Assembly: GCA_030640155.1 (NCBI GenBank)
Contig: DAOWJX010000100.1
Coordinates: 1-12,936 of the forward strand
DNA length: 12,936 nt
Direction of reading: 5' to 3'
Origin: Candidatus Aegiribacteria sp.
Lineage (GTDB): Bacteria; Fermentibacterota; Fermentibacteria; Fermentibacterales; JCC-6
Shown here piece by piece: positions 6,295 to 12,936 of the stretch; the stretch's first letter is position 1, and the number at the start of each line of letters is the position of its first letter. A program made the translations under genes and the position numbers. Under the pieces are notes generated by a model. That model was given only the letters and a program-made list of their open reading frames with translations, was not told where the DNA came from and ran no database searches.

Positions 6295-6864
6295 ATGAAG
6301 AGTGCTATGAAAGCAGTACTTATGCTGAGCGTGCTGGTTTTTTCAGCTACAGCCGTAATGGCTATGGAACGTGATGGGGTCGAGTATCCCGATCAAATTA
6401 CTGTAGAAGGAATTGATCTGGTGCTGAACGGTCTGGGAACGCGTGAAGCAACCATATTCAAGGTTAATGTATACGTGGCGGCTCTCTATCTGGAAAATCT
6501 TTCAAGCGACGGGTATGCCATCTGCCAATCGGAAGAGACCAAACGTCTCATTCTTCACTTCGTTCGCGATGTCGGAGAGGGAGACATTACCGACGCCTGG
6601 ACGGAAGGCTTCGTTAAGAACGCAGGCGATGACCTGTTGATATTTCAGGATCGCATTGAAACGCTGAACTCATGGATGAGTGACATAGATGATGGCGAGA
6701 GAATGGTATATACCTACATTCCAGGCACAGGACTCGAAGTGTCGGTGTTAGGTGATTTCAAAGGTGTGATCGAAGGAGCTGACTTTGCAAGCGCTTTCTT
6801 ATCCATCTGGCTTGGAGACAACCCTCCGAATAGAGGACTTCGAGACGGACTTCTGGGAGACTGA
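6295..6864 (+). CDS. Secreted chalcone-isomerase-like protein
   Basis: The 189-residue product has a clear signal peptide (lysines at 2 and 6, hydrophobic core 7-20, likely cleavage after VMA at 23), so it is exported to the periplasm. The mature part starts GVEYPDQITVEG..LVLNGLGTRE (28-51). It continues with FKVNVYVAALYLE (55-67), KRLILHFVRDVGEGDITDAW (83-102), MVYTYIPGTGLEV (137-149) and GVIEGADFASAFLSIWLGDN (157-176). These are the signature blocks of the bacterial chalcone-isomerase-like family (PF16036 type). Bacterial members have the CHI fold but generally lack known flavonoid substrates, and a fatty-acid or other small-molecule binding role is speculative. GGAGGGGG (6285-6292) fixes ATG 6295; a longer in-frame reading from 6220 lacks an SD and would bury the signal peptide. 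The small barrel-like protein gene follows 86 bases downstream. Confidence 0.87.
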   Translation: MKSAMKAVLMLSVLVFSATAVMAMERDGVEYPDQITVEGIDLVLNGLGTREATIFKVNVYVAALYLENLSSDGYAICQSEETKRLILHFVRDVGEGDITDAWTEGFVKNAGDDLLIFQDRIETLNSWMSDIDDGERMVYTYIPGTGLEVSVLGDFKGVIEGADFASAFLSIWLGDNPPNRGLRDGLLGD

Positions 6865-6878
6865 GGAAGACCTTTAAG

Positions 6879-6908
6879 CAGGAGTCATCCTGTCAGTTGT
6901 ATAACTGA
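6879..6908. repeat. Two hairpins back to back
   Basis: CAGGA-GTCA-TCCTG (6879-6892) is immediately followed, with no spacer, by TCAGTT-GTAT-AACTGA (6893-6908). Each has a perfect 5- or 6-base stem and a 4-base loop. They sit in the 86-base gap between the chalcone-isomerase-like gene and the barrel-like gene. No T-run follows, so they may stabilise or process the message rather than end it. Confidence 0.45.
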
Positions 6909-6950
6909 TGCACTCTGTAATGATTTGATATTTCCTGTGGAGGCGCTGAC

Positions 6951-7526
6951 ATGAAACTTTCTATTCTGTTGGTACTGGCTTTATTGATCGGCGCAATCGC
7001 CTTGCCCTTCAAGTTTGGCCCTGCAGTCAGATGGGTGATCACCGGTATGCGGAACGATGCGGAAAGCGAAAACTACGAAAGAAGCCTGTCCCGGATGCTG
7101 TTCCGCGGGGGCAGGATAATCATGGTCGGGGCAATGATCGATGTCGGCCTCACAGATGACCTGAGTATTGAAGCCTCCGGATTTTACGCCGGCTATGATC
7201 CTATATACGTGACCCCGCCGGACACCGCTTACACCCCCCCTATGAACAGATCTGGTTACATGTCTTCCTTTTCACTGGGAGTGCGAAAGGATCTGGGAGA
7301 GATGTTCGTTAACGCAGGGGTCGAAGCCCACTATTCCAGAGAAAACTGGACTGACCCCTACCAGGGTAATCGACAAATAATCGATTCCCTGTCAGTGGGG
7401 CCGATGGCAGGCATAGGGACAATGATGAATCTGTCCCTGTGTCTTCTAAGGTTCGACTTGGGACTGGTGTTTCCCGATTTCAACGATGTTTGGGGCAGCA
7501 TCGGCCTTTCTCTCCTCATTCATTGA
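6951..7526 (+). CDS. Predicted small outer-membrane beta-barrel protein
   Basis: This 191-residue protein has an N-terminal signal peptide (MKLSILLVLALLIGAIALPF). I do not recognise a named family. Alternating strand-like segments with glycine and aromatic residues follow: IIMVGAMIDVGLTDDLSIEASGFYAG (56-81), GYMSSFSLGVRKDLGEMFVNAGVEAHY (102-128), SVGPMAGIGTMMNLSLCLLRFDLGLVF (148-174) and DVWGSIGLSLLIH (179-191). 'Short turn, aspartate, next strand' spacing (GLTDDLSIEA, RKDLGEMFVNAG) is typical of small outer-membrane barrels, and ending on a strand also fits. GGAGG (6939-6943), 7 bases before the ATG, sets the start. It shares strand and spacing with the chalcone-isomerase-like gene, so both envelope proteins may be co-expressed. 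A periplasmic beta protein is the main alternative. Confidence 0.62.
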   Translation: MKLSILLVLALLIGAIALPFKFGPAVRWVITGMRNDAESENYERSLSRMLFRGGRIIMVGAMIDVGLTDDLSIEASGFYAGYDPIYVTPPDTAYTPPMNRSGYMSSFSLGVRKDLGEMFVNAGVEAHYSRENWTDPYQGNRQIIDSLSVGPMAGIGTMMNLSLCLLRFDLGLVFPDFNDVWGSIGLSLLIH

Positions 7527-7662
7527 ATCAGGGTTTTCAAGAAAACACCCTCATACTTCTCAGGAAGAAGCCTTTGACAGAGAAGGGCTGTTCTTGATAT
7601 TATTAATTCAGACGGAGAATAACGGTCTTACTGAGTAATCTTCTTGATGATGAGGTTCTAGA

Positions 7663-9984
7663 GTGAGGTTATCTTTTTGCTTGATGATAGTTTTGTTTGG
7701 TGTTGGTATGCCTGACACCATCCTGGTTATGGTGCAACCGGATCTCGACGGTCTACAGCTGATCCGCGAAGGTTCTTTTCACCAGGTTGTTCTGCCTGGG
7801 TATCCGTTTCTTGGTCTTGAAGGCGAGCCGGATCTTCCTCACATTCCTCTGAAGATTGCTCTTCCGGCAGGCTGCAGAGCTGAACACGTAACTGTTAGAA
7901 ATATCATATATGATACCTTACCTGGCACATACACGGTTGCCCCGGTCATTCCGGTAATATGTTCTATTGGCTCTGAAACAGCTTCTGCAAGACCGGACGA
8001 GCATATTTATGCATCGAATTCGTTCTATCCCGGGAACCTGCTCGAGCTATGGCAATCAGGAGTCCTCTGGGGAATGCCTCTGGCAAGCATCTGGATCAGA
8101 CCTGTCCAGTGGAACCCGGCTACAGGACAGCTGCGGGTTCTACGAATGGCAGAGGTCGTTGTCGAATACGGAATGGATTACAGCCAGCCAACCATTCATA
8201 AAAGAACACAGTGGAGTGAAGACAGAGCCCGCGATATTCTGTACTCAATGGCAGTCAACCCGGTAGATATAGGCTACTCGGGTGCGGTTATCGTTGAACC
8301 CAGGCAATTGGAATACGGGCAGTATGTGGTGATCACGACTCCAGAATACCTGTTTCCAATGCAGGAGCTGGCTGACTGGAAAACAGCCAAGGGCATTCCT
8401 GCCGGGGTCTTCACGACGGATTGGGTTCAGAGCAATTACCCATGCATTGACCTCCAACAAAGCGTGCGAGCCTTCCTGACAGACTGCAGAGAAGAGGGGG
8501 TCGACTTCGTGCTTCTCGCGGGTGACAACGATGTTTTCGAAGCAAGGTTCACCTATCCCGTTCGTACTCCCGGTTACGTCCCACTTCCCTCGGATCTGTA
8601 CTATGCCGACAACAACGACACTGAACCCGGTTTCGACATGTGGGACAGCAATGGCAACGGTTACTGGGGTGAATGTGAGGATAATGTGGAATGGCATCCC
8701 GATCTCTGGGTCGGCAGAGCATCCGTGAACAGCCTGGAGGAAGCGATGCTCTTTGTAGACAAGGTGCTGATCTACGAACATGTACAGGAGGTTCCTTTGC
8801 TCGATTACTTCGGCGGATGGCCCGATGAAATGCGGTTCGGTTACACAACTGGTTTCCTGCAGCCGGGTACTAATCCAGGGAGCTGGTACGCAGAGTCTAT
8901 CTCCACCTTTGTACCAAACTCCTGGTCGGAGGAGAAGTGCTACGAATCGTGGGGGAACAACTCGACTGATATAACTATCGCCATGATAAATAATGGTCCT
9001 CATCAGATCTTTCACGCGAACCATGGTAGTTTTGATTGCATGTACACTGCATACGGAGATCTATTCACTGTGGACGACATCATGGAGCTGCAGAACATTA
9101 CGAATTCAGGAAACGTCGCTATCTGGAATTCGATAGCCTGCAGCATAGGAGGCTTTGACACCCTGACCTGCTGCGCGGACGCCTGGCTGAACTCCCCCGA
9201 AGGTGGAGGGTTCGCCTGCATGAACGCGCGGCCTGTATTCGCCTTAAGCAGCTTCCCAATCTGTGAGCAGTTCTATATTGCCTTCCTCGTTAATGGGTTT
9301 TGCGAACTCGGCATCGCGCATGGTCTGTCATTGGATTATCTGTGCCCTCCAACGAGCGGATCAGTAGGTTCCACCGTGCAGGGCAACAACCTGTTTGGAG
9401 ATCCCGAGCTGCCGATGTGGACGGCACCGAGCGTCTCGCTGGACATGAATCACCCATCCAGCATAGAGGGGTCCTGTATGATTTCTGTCTACGTTTCCTC
9501 GTCGGGGGGAATGCCCGTCGAGGGAGCAAGGGTATGCCTCCAGAAGGGTTCGTGGCAGACGGGAGAAGTTTACGAAGTCGGTTACACCGATGTTGGAGGA
9601 CATTTGTCTCTGTGGGTCAATCCTCAAACTCCGGGCGAAATCAGTCTGACCGTCTGGGCTCACAACTTCGATCCCTATTTCGGGAGTATTGACGTGATCT
9701 CAGAGGAGCAGGAAGAGGAAGTCGTCTACGATTACTCGCTGATAAGGATAACACCAAATCCATCATCCGCACCAGTTCAGATGCATTTCTCGCTTCCTGA
9801 AAATGCGTACGTGGAACTGAATATATTCGATATCTCCGGTCGCTTAATTTTTGCTCCAGCTTCCGGACCTTATGACTCCGGTATCCATGAAACAACAGTC
9901 GGTGGTCTTCAATCGGGAGTCTATTTTGTAAGAATGGAATCCGGGAGCTTCTCTGCAATTCAACGCTTTGTGGTGATCGAATAG
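7663..9984 (+). CDS. Secreted C25 (gingipain-like) cysteine peptidase with Por-type sorting domain
   Basis: The 773-residue product starts at GTG 7663, supported by GAGG (7652-7655) at 7-base spacing. A short hydrophobic N-terminus (about 2-22) should direct export. A pro-region (about 25-205) follows, with G.P.LP.....ALPAG (56-70). The C25 core (about 215-590) begins YVVITTPEYLFPMQELADWK (221-240). It includes a calcium-site-like DMWDSNGNGYWGE (325-337), the catalytic His454 in FHANHGSFD, the catalytic Cys493 in SIACSIGGFD, and the closing LFGDPELPMW (577-586). An Ig-like/carboxypeptidase-regulatory-like strand domain comes next (about 590-690). The last ~80 residues (ITPNPSSAPV..., IFDISGRLI, GLQSGVYFVRM, RFVVIE) are a type IX sorting domain. 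Extracellular or surface protein degradation is expected. Cleavage specificity (Arg or Lys) cannot be told. It converges with the methyltransferase gene 12 bases away. Confidence 0.93.
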   Translation: MRLSFCLMIVLFGVGMPDTILVMVQPDLDGLQLIREGSFHQVVLPGYPFLGLEGEPDLPHIPLKIALPAGCRAEHVTVRNIIYDTLPGTYTVAPVIPVICSIGSETASARPDEHIYASNSFYPGNLLELWQSGVLWGMPLASIWIRPVQWNPATGQLRVLRMAEVVVEYGMDYSQPTIHKRTQWSEDRARDILYSMAVNPVDIGYSGAVIVEPRQLEYGQYVVITTPEYLFPMQELADWKTAKGIPAGVFTTDWVQSNYPCIDLQQSVRAFLTDCREEGVDFVLLAGDNDVFEARFTYPVRTPGYVPLPSDLYYADNNDTEPGFDMWDSNGNGYWGECEDNVEWHPDLWVGRASVNSLEEAMLFVDKVLIYEHVQEVPLLDYFGGWPDEMRFGYTTGFLQPGTNPGSWYAESISTFVPNSWSEEKCYESWGNNSTDITIAMINNGPHQIFHANHGSFDCMYTAYGDLFTVDDIMELQNITNSGNVAIWNSIACSIGGFDTLTCCADAWLNSPEGGGFACMNARPVFALSSFPICEQFYIAFLVNGFCELGIAHGLSLDYLCPPTSGSVGSTVQGNNLFGDPELPMWTAPSVSLDMNHPSSIEGSCMISVYVSSSGGMPVEGARVCLQKGSWQTGEVYEVGYTDVGGHLSLWVNPQTPGEISLTVWAHNFDPYFGSIDVISEEQEEEVVYDYSLIRITPNPSSAPVQMHFSLPENAYVELNIFDISGRLIFAPASGPYDSGIHETTVGGLQSGVYFVRMESGSFSAIQRFVVIE

Positions 9985-9996
9985 GTGAACTATCTT

Positions 9997-10818
9997 CTAA
10001 TCTGGCTTAACAGTCCGGAACAGGTATACATCCTGATCCGCATCAGTAGCACCTTGCGCCGAATAGTCAATTTCAATGAGCCTGCGGTCAGCCAGCTTTT
10101 CGAAGCAGTGCCGGGGGTGATAGGTTCCACAGATGTTTGTACCGGAGTATTTCTCCCCCCGTACAACCAGTTCCCCGTTCCGGAATCGCTTTAACTCTTC
10201 ATCGGAAAGAACAGATGTTCTGGATACCCCGTGAACAGTGATGATGATATAACCGCCTGGCTTTGTTATCCGGATGAGTTCATCCAGACAGCAGGACTGC
10301 ATCTCTCTGGAGAGGTGTGTAAACACGGAAATGGTGTATACGATGTCAAAGAAGTTATCAACGTAACCTGTACGGGAGTGCATATCGTTTACGGATACGC
10401 TTACGAATGGGAGATTATCCTCACACCACCTGATCAGGGATGGATTGTAATCGGTACCGTAGATCTTCGCGTGTATGAGACCCTTCCAGAAGCGGAGTAC
10501 TCGACCGCAGCCGCAGCCGAAATCGAGTATAGAGTCGAATTCGTCAATACAGAGTCCGTTTTTCTCAAGAAGATCGGTAATCCAGTTGGCTCCTTTCAAG
10601 CCGTTGTGGTACATGGACTCCAGGTCGTACTGTCCACAGACCAGGAAAGCCAGCCCGGGGGTCTGAACAGGTAATCCGTCCGGGGCTCCATTCCGAATGA
10701 ACCTGGCATTTTTCCTGAGAAGCTTCCAGTTGAAAATGTACTTCAAGAAGTTCAAACCATTTCGTGCAGAAGCACCAAGCTGGAATTTATCCAGAACCGA
10801 ATTAATCATTTGCTTCAT
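9997..10818 (-). CDS. Class I SAM-dependent methyltransferase
   Basis: This is a 273-residue soluble protein. A basic, helical N-terminal segment (1-60, with FNWKLLRKNARFIRNG) precedes a Rossmann-type methyltransferase domain. Motif I is ILDFGCGCGRVLRF (97-110), the acidic residue for the ribose is D123 in IYGTDYNPSLI, FDIVYTISVFTHLS spans 157-170, and the motif with ITKPGGYIIITVHG spans 184-197. These are hallmarks of the Methyltransf_11/25-type families. Relatives often act on small molecules or glycans, but the substrate cannot be assigned. The start is weak: neither ATG 10816-10818 nor the in-frame ATG 10807-10809 has a good SD. The gene lies 58 bases after the propeller gene on the same strand and may be expressed from the same transcript. 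Its 3' end converges with the C25 peptidase gene. Confidence 0.88.
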   Translation of the reverse strand: MKQMINSVLDKFQLGASARNGLNFLKYIFNWKLLRKNARFIRNGAPDGLPVQTPGLAFLVCGQYDLESMYHNGLKGANWITDLLEKNGLCIDEFDSILDFGCGCGRVLRFWKGLIHAKIYGTDYNPSLIRWCEDNLPFVSVSVNDMHSRTGYVDNFFDIVYTISVFTHLSREMQSCCLDELIRITKPGGYIIITVHGVSRTSVLSDEELKRFRNGELVVRGEKYSGTNICGTYHPRHCFEKLADRRLIEIDYSAQGATDADQDVYLFRTVKPD

Positions 10819-10876
10819 ATTAACAGGATTTCACGCCTTCCCACCGATACTCTTGTATCCAAACAATTGATCTGCT

Positions 10877-12289
10877 CTATGGAAGAACAGTAACTTCGAC
10901 TGCTTCACTCAACTGTCCGTCACTGGCCAGAACGAAATACACTCCATGTTCCAGACCGGTGATATCTACTGAAAGTTCTGAAACACCTTCCGGGCACATA
11001 GATATGGGTGTTCTCGTTACAAGCCTCCCGCTCAGATCAAATATTGAGACACTGACTTCACTCTGAACTGCAAGAGATACAGTGATACTCAGGAAATTTC
11101 TGGCTGGATTAGGTGCAGCACACTGGATTGACAGATTCAGAACCCCCAAGGGCTCGTGACTGTGTACACCGGTGGAATCGCCAAACCACGCAAGCTTGAG
11201 CTGATGATTTGTAACATCATTATAGATGATAAAGGGGTTACCGTTGCTATCAACAGCAATATCCGGGTCTGTTCCCACATCACCATCCGAATCAAGGAGC
11301 ATAGTATTCCAGGAAGATTCACCACTCCAGGCATACCTGAGATCGTCATTACCGGAGTCATGATATGCTACGGGAGGCGTGTCGGATCCATCAGAGGCTA
11401 TGGCACAGTATTTACTCGCTTCATGAGAGGGATCAACATGTGTGATCTGCCATGTCGAACCGTTGAAGGATGCAAAGAGAAGCTCGGTATTGTCCTGAAA
11501 CACGATCCGAGGCAGATCCGCAGCTGTAAGGGCAATATCCGTCTGTTCGCCATCGTAATCACCAAGATTCTCTCCTGCCCAGTTTCCGCCCGAACGCTCT
11601 GTATGATAAAGTCTGATCCAGGGATCGAAGGAATCATTATAGCCGGTCCAGTAATTGTACTGGGCAAGGTGAGGTTCATTCTGTGAAGTCAGCGTCTGTG
11701 AAACGCCGAAACACCCTGCTCCTGAATTGTACCACCAGGAAATTTCATCCACCCATATGGAACCATTGAAATACAGATGATGCAGGTCCTTTTCGCCCAT
11801 ATTCCAGTCCACATCGAAATAAACTATGTGTGGATTTCCTTCAGATCCCGTATCTATGGCATACAGGCGTCCACTCATAGTTGAGAACACAAGTTCATCA
11901 ATATACCAGCTGGCTAGCTCCTTTATTGCATAACTGACAGTGTACGGGTGAGAGCCTGTCTGGAAGACAATGCATGGGTCATCATTATTATCCAGGGCGA
12001 GATAGCAGTACCTGATCTCATCACCCTCCGCCACTGTACTGAATTCCCAGCCCGAACCACTGTAATGGGCGTATGTTACACTCGTAGAACGCGTAGAACG
12101 ATCTTCGCGCAGATATACAATGTGCGGATAACCCTGCGAATCGATTCGGATTGAAGGATCGGTAGGTTCAATACCGGTATCCAGGATATCGAAGTTCCAA
12201 TTTTCGTAGGAACCGGGATCGAGAGCAGCTGTCTCACTGGAAAAAATCATCAAAGCAGCAATCAACAGACTGAATATTAAGTTGTACAT
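10877..12289 (-). CDS. Secreted seven-repeat propeller protein with Por-type sorting domain
   Basis: The 470-residue product has a signal peptide (hydrophobic 4-16, likely cleaved near A21/A22). Seven repeats of about 45 residues follow, each with a core like 'ia.D..GnPhIvY' then 'l.ya..nGs.W....v'. The cores start near 45 (PSIRIDSQGYPHIVY), 95, 141 (RLYAIDTGSEGNPHIVYFDV), 196, 249, 294 and 342 (PDIAVDSNGNPFIIY). Seven blades suggest one complete beta-propeller. The last ~85 residues hold AAPNPARNFL, VSIFDLSGRLV (414-424) and GLEHGVYFVLASDG, a type IX sorting domain like that of the C25 peptidase. The protein is therefore expected at the cell surface or secreted, perhaps for binding. No catalytic motif is visible. 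AGGA (in 12297-12300) at 7-base spacing supports ATG 12287-12289. The methyltransferase gene follows 58 bases downstream. Confidence 0.85.
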   Translation of the reverse strand: MYNLIFSLLIAALMIFSSETAALDPGSYENWNFDILDTGIEPTDPSIRIDSQGYPHIVYLREDRSTRSTSVTYAHYSGSGWEFSTVAEGDEIRYCYLALDNNDDPCIVFQTGSHPYTVSYAIKELASWYIDELVFSTMSGRLYAIDTGSEGNPHIVYFDVDWNMGEKDLHHLYFNGSIWVDEISWWYNSGAGCFGVSQTLTSQNEPHLAQYNYWTGYNDSFDPWIRLYHTERSGGNWAGENLGDYDGEQTDIALTAADLPRIVFQDNTELLFASFNGSTWQITHVDPSHEASKYCAIASDGSDTPPVAYHDSGNDDLRYAWSGESSWNTMLLDSDGDVGTDPDIAVDSNGNPFIIYNDVTNHQLKLAWFGDSTGVHSHEPLGVLNLSIQCAAPNPARNFLSITVSLAVQSEVSVSIFDLSGRLVTRTPISMCPEGVSELSVDITGLEHGVYFVLASDGQLSEAVEVTVLP

Positions 12290-12465
12290 GCCTGATTCCT
12301 TTCATTGGGCAATAACTTCATCAATGATCTGAATTACACCAGCAGGATGTCAGACCTTGATTAAATGAGCCAGGCGATGACAAACTGCTTCATCAGATTG
12401 CCCTTTCAATTCCGAAACTATGATAAAGGTACCGGTCGAGGAATGTCAAATCACAATCCAGTATA

Positions 12466-12516
12466 GGGACATCCCGCGTCCCCACAAGGAAATTGCTTCT
12501 TCAAAATAGATTTCCT
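12466..12516. repeat. Two adjacent inverted repeats, REP-like
   Basis: GGGAC (12466-12470), loop ATCCCGC, GTCCC (12478-12482) is followed 4 bases later by AGGAAAT (12487-12493), a 16-base loop and ATTTCCT (12510-12516). The spacer 12290-12538 that contains them holds no gene. On the minus strand the pair begins about 22 bases after the SDR stop codon, so it could mark the 3' end of that transcript. A GC-rich hairpin with a TCCCG-type loop also resembles dispersed REP elements, but one copy cannot prove that. Confidence 0.35.
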
Positions 12517-12538
12517 GCCTTGCCAGGACTTAACTGTA

Positions 12539-12936
12539 TTACTTTATTTTCTTCCAGAGCTTCAGAAGTTCTTGTTCTTGCTCTGGCTTTAATCCTGCAA
12601 GTAATTTGTAATCAGATGGACGTGTGGCATGCCAGGAAACCGTATCGCGAATTGTGTCAGCATAAGGTCTGAAGGTTAAACCTGCATCAATTGCTTTACG
12701 GCAGTTGACCTGATTTATTCCTGCCCATTCTTTTGGCACCCACACTGGAAGGTTGATTTCGTACTCCGTAATGAACTTCTCACTAACCCAGGTGAATTCG
12801 GCTTTGCTTCCAAAGATTTTATTACATTTTTCCAGAAATTGTTGTGTAGTAAGTGTATAGTCTGGACCGGTGCTATTGTAAATATCAGTTTGCCTTTTCT
12901 CAACCATAAGCAGAATAAATTCTACAAGATCGCGAA
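12539..12936 (-). CDS. Extended SDR: NAD-dependent epimerase/isoflavone-reductase-like, C-terminal part
   Basis: The frame stays open from the stop (TAA at 12539-12541) to the right edge, so only the last ~132 residues are in the window and the NAD-binding Rossmann half lies outside. The first visible residues, RDLVEFILLMVEKRQTDIYN followed by STGP, match the 'RDLA.f...l.E....GvfN..GP' block of extended SDR proteins. They are followed by TLTTQQFLEKCNKIFG, FTWVSEKFI, LPVWVPKEW, a region with RKAIDAGLTFRPYADTIRDT, and a C-terminal GLKPEQEQELLKLWKKI. This tail is typical of the NAD-dependent epimerase/dehydratase group often annotated as 2'-hydroxyisoflavone-reductase-like. ATG 12905-12907 is internal, because the family block begins upstream of it. 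It acts in the cytoplasm on an unknown substrate. Confidence 0.85.
   Translation of the reverse strand, partial: RDLVEFILLMVEKRQTDIYNSTGPDYTLTTQQFLEKCNKIFGSKAEFTWVSEKFITEYEINLPVWVPKEWAGINQVNCRKAIDAGLTFRPYADTIRDTVSWHATRPSDYKLLAGLKPEQEQELLKLWKKIK

Noticed and set aside
7527..7562. Possible intrinsic terminator after the barrel-like gene
   Set aside because: AGGGTTTT-CAAG-AAAACACCCT can pair only with a two-base bulge, and no T-run follows, so I do not call it a terminator.
8245..9024. 259-codon open frame on the minus strand
   Set aside because: It lies wholly inside the C25 peptidase gene in the opposite direction, has no family motifs, and the plus strand carries clear catalytic blocks here.
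10231..10674. 147-codon open frame on the plus strand
   Set aside because: Antisense to the methyltransferase motifs (LDFGCGCGR and others), with no independent support.
11156..11686. 176-codon open frame on the plus strand
   Set aside because: Antisense shadow of the seven-repeat protein, with no recognisable domain. The minus-strand repeats explain the region.
12539..12907. A complete 122-residue gene starting at ATG 12905
   Set aside because: The frame continues to the window edge with RDLVEFILL, which belongs to the conserved SDR block, so this is the C-terminal part of a longer gene.
1..12936. CRISPR array, tRNA/rRNA, prophage or complete insertion sequence
   Set aside because: No regularly spaced direct repeats, no cloverleaf or rRNA-like stretches, and no transposase, integrase or phage genes were seen on either strand.

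Overview
The window looks like an ordinary chromosomal stretch from an uncultured Gram-negative bacterium of the Fibrobacterota-Chlorobi-Bacteroidota (FCB) type. A Fermentibacteria-like candidate phylum is my best guess, but this is inference and no marker gene fixes it. The reasons are two secreted proteins ending in a Por-secretion (type IX) C-terminal sorting-like domain, one of them a gingipain-like C25 peptidase, plus a predicted outer-membrane barrel and strong GGAGG-type ribosome binding sites. No rRNA, tRNA, CRISPR array, prophage or complete insertion sequence was seen. No gap between genes exceeds 300 bases.

Left part (1-3748). A minus-strand pair encodes a membrane-anchored bacterial PH-like protein followed by a DUF1847 cysteine-cluster protein that runs off the left edge. 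Divergent from it is a plus-strand pair: a small GYD-domain protein and a eukaryote-like (NEDD4BP2-type) P-loop kinase. That pair converges on a minus-strand YbhB/PEBP-family gene. Divergent from the PEBP gene is an RlmL-type THUMP/methyltransferase for 23S rRNA. Its reading frame has no ATG, GTG or TTG at the conserved N-terminus, so it appears to start at CTG behind a perfect AAGGAG.

Middle (3965-7526). A 702-residue soluble sensor carries four PAS domains and a C-terminal HD-GYP cyclic-di-GMP phosphodiesterase. It is followed by a secreted chalcone-isomerase-like protein and a small predicted outer-membrane protein, all on the plus strand. The gaps here contain several compact inverted repeats that are not classical terminators.

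Right part (7663-12936). A secreted C25 cysteine peptidase with a sorting domain converges, with a 12-base gap, on a minus-strand class I SAM methyltransferase. Upstream of the methyltransferase on the same strand is a secreted protein with seven propeller-type repeats and the same kind of sorting domain. The right edge holds the C-terminal part of a minus-strand extended SDR (NAD-dependent epimerase/isoflavone-reductase-like), preceded in coordinates by a hairpin-containing spacer.

I see no coherent novel multi-gene system. The best leads are the CTG start of the RlmL-type gene, the DUF1847/PH pair, the GYD/P-loop kinase pair, and the hairpin clusters around the chalcone-isomerase-like gene and before the SDR gene.
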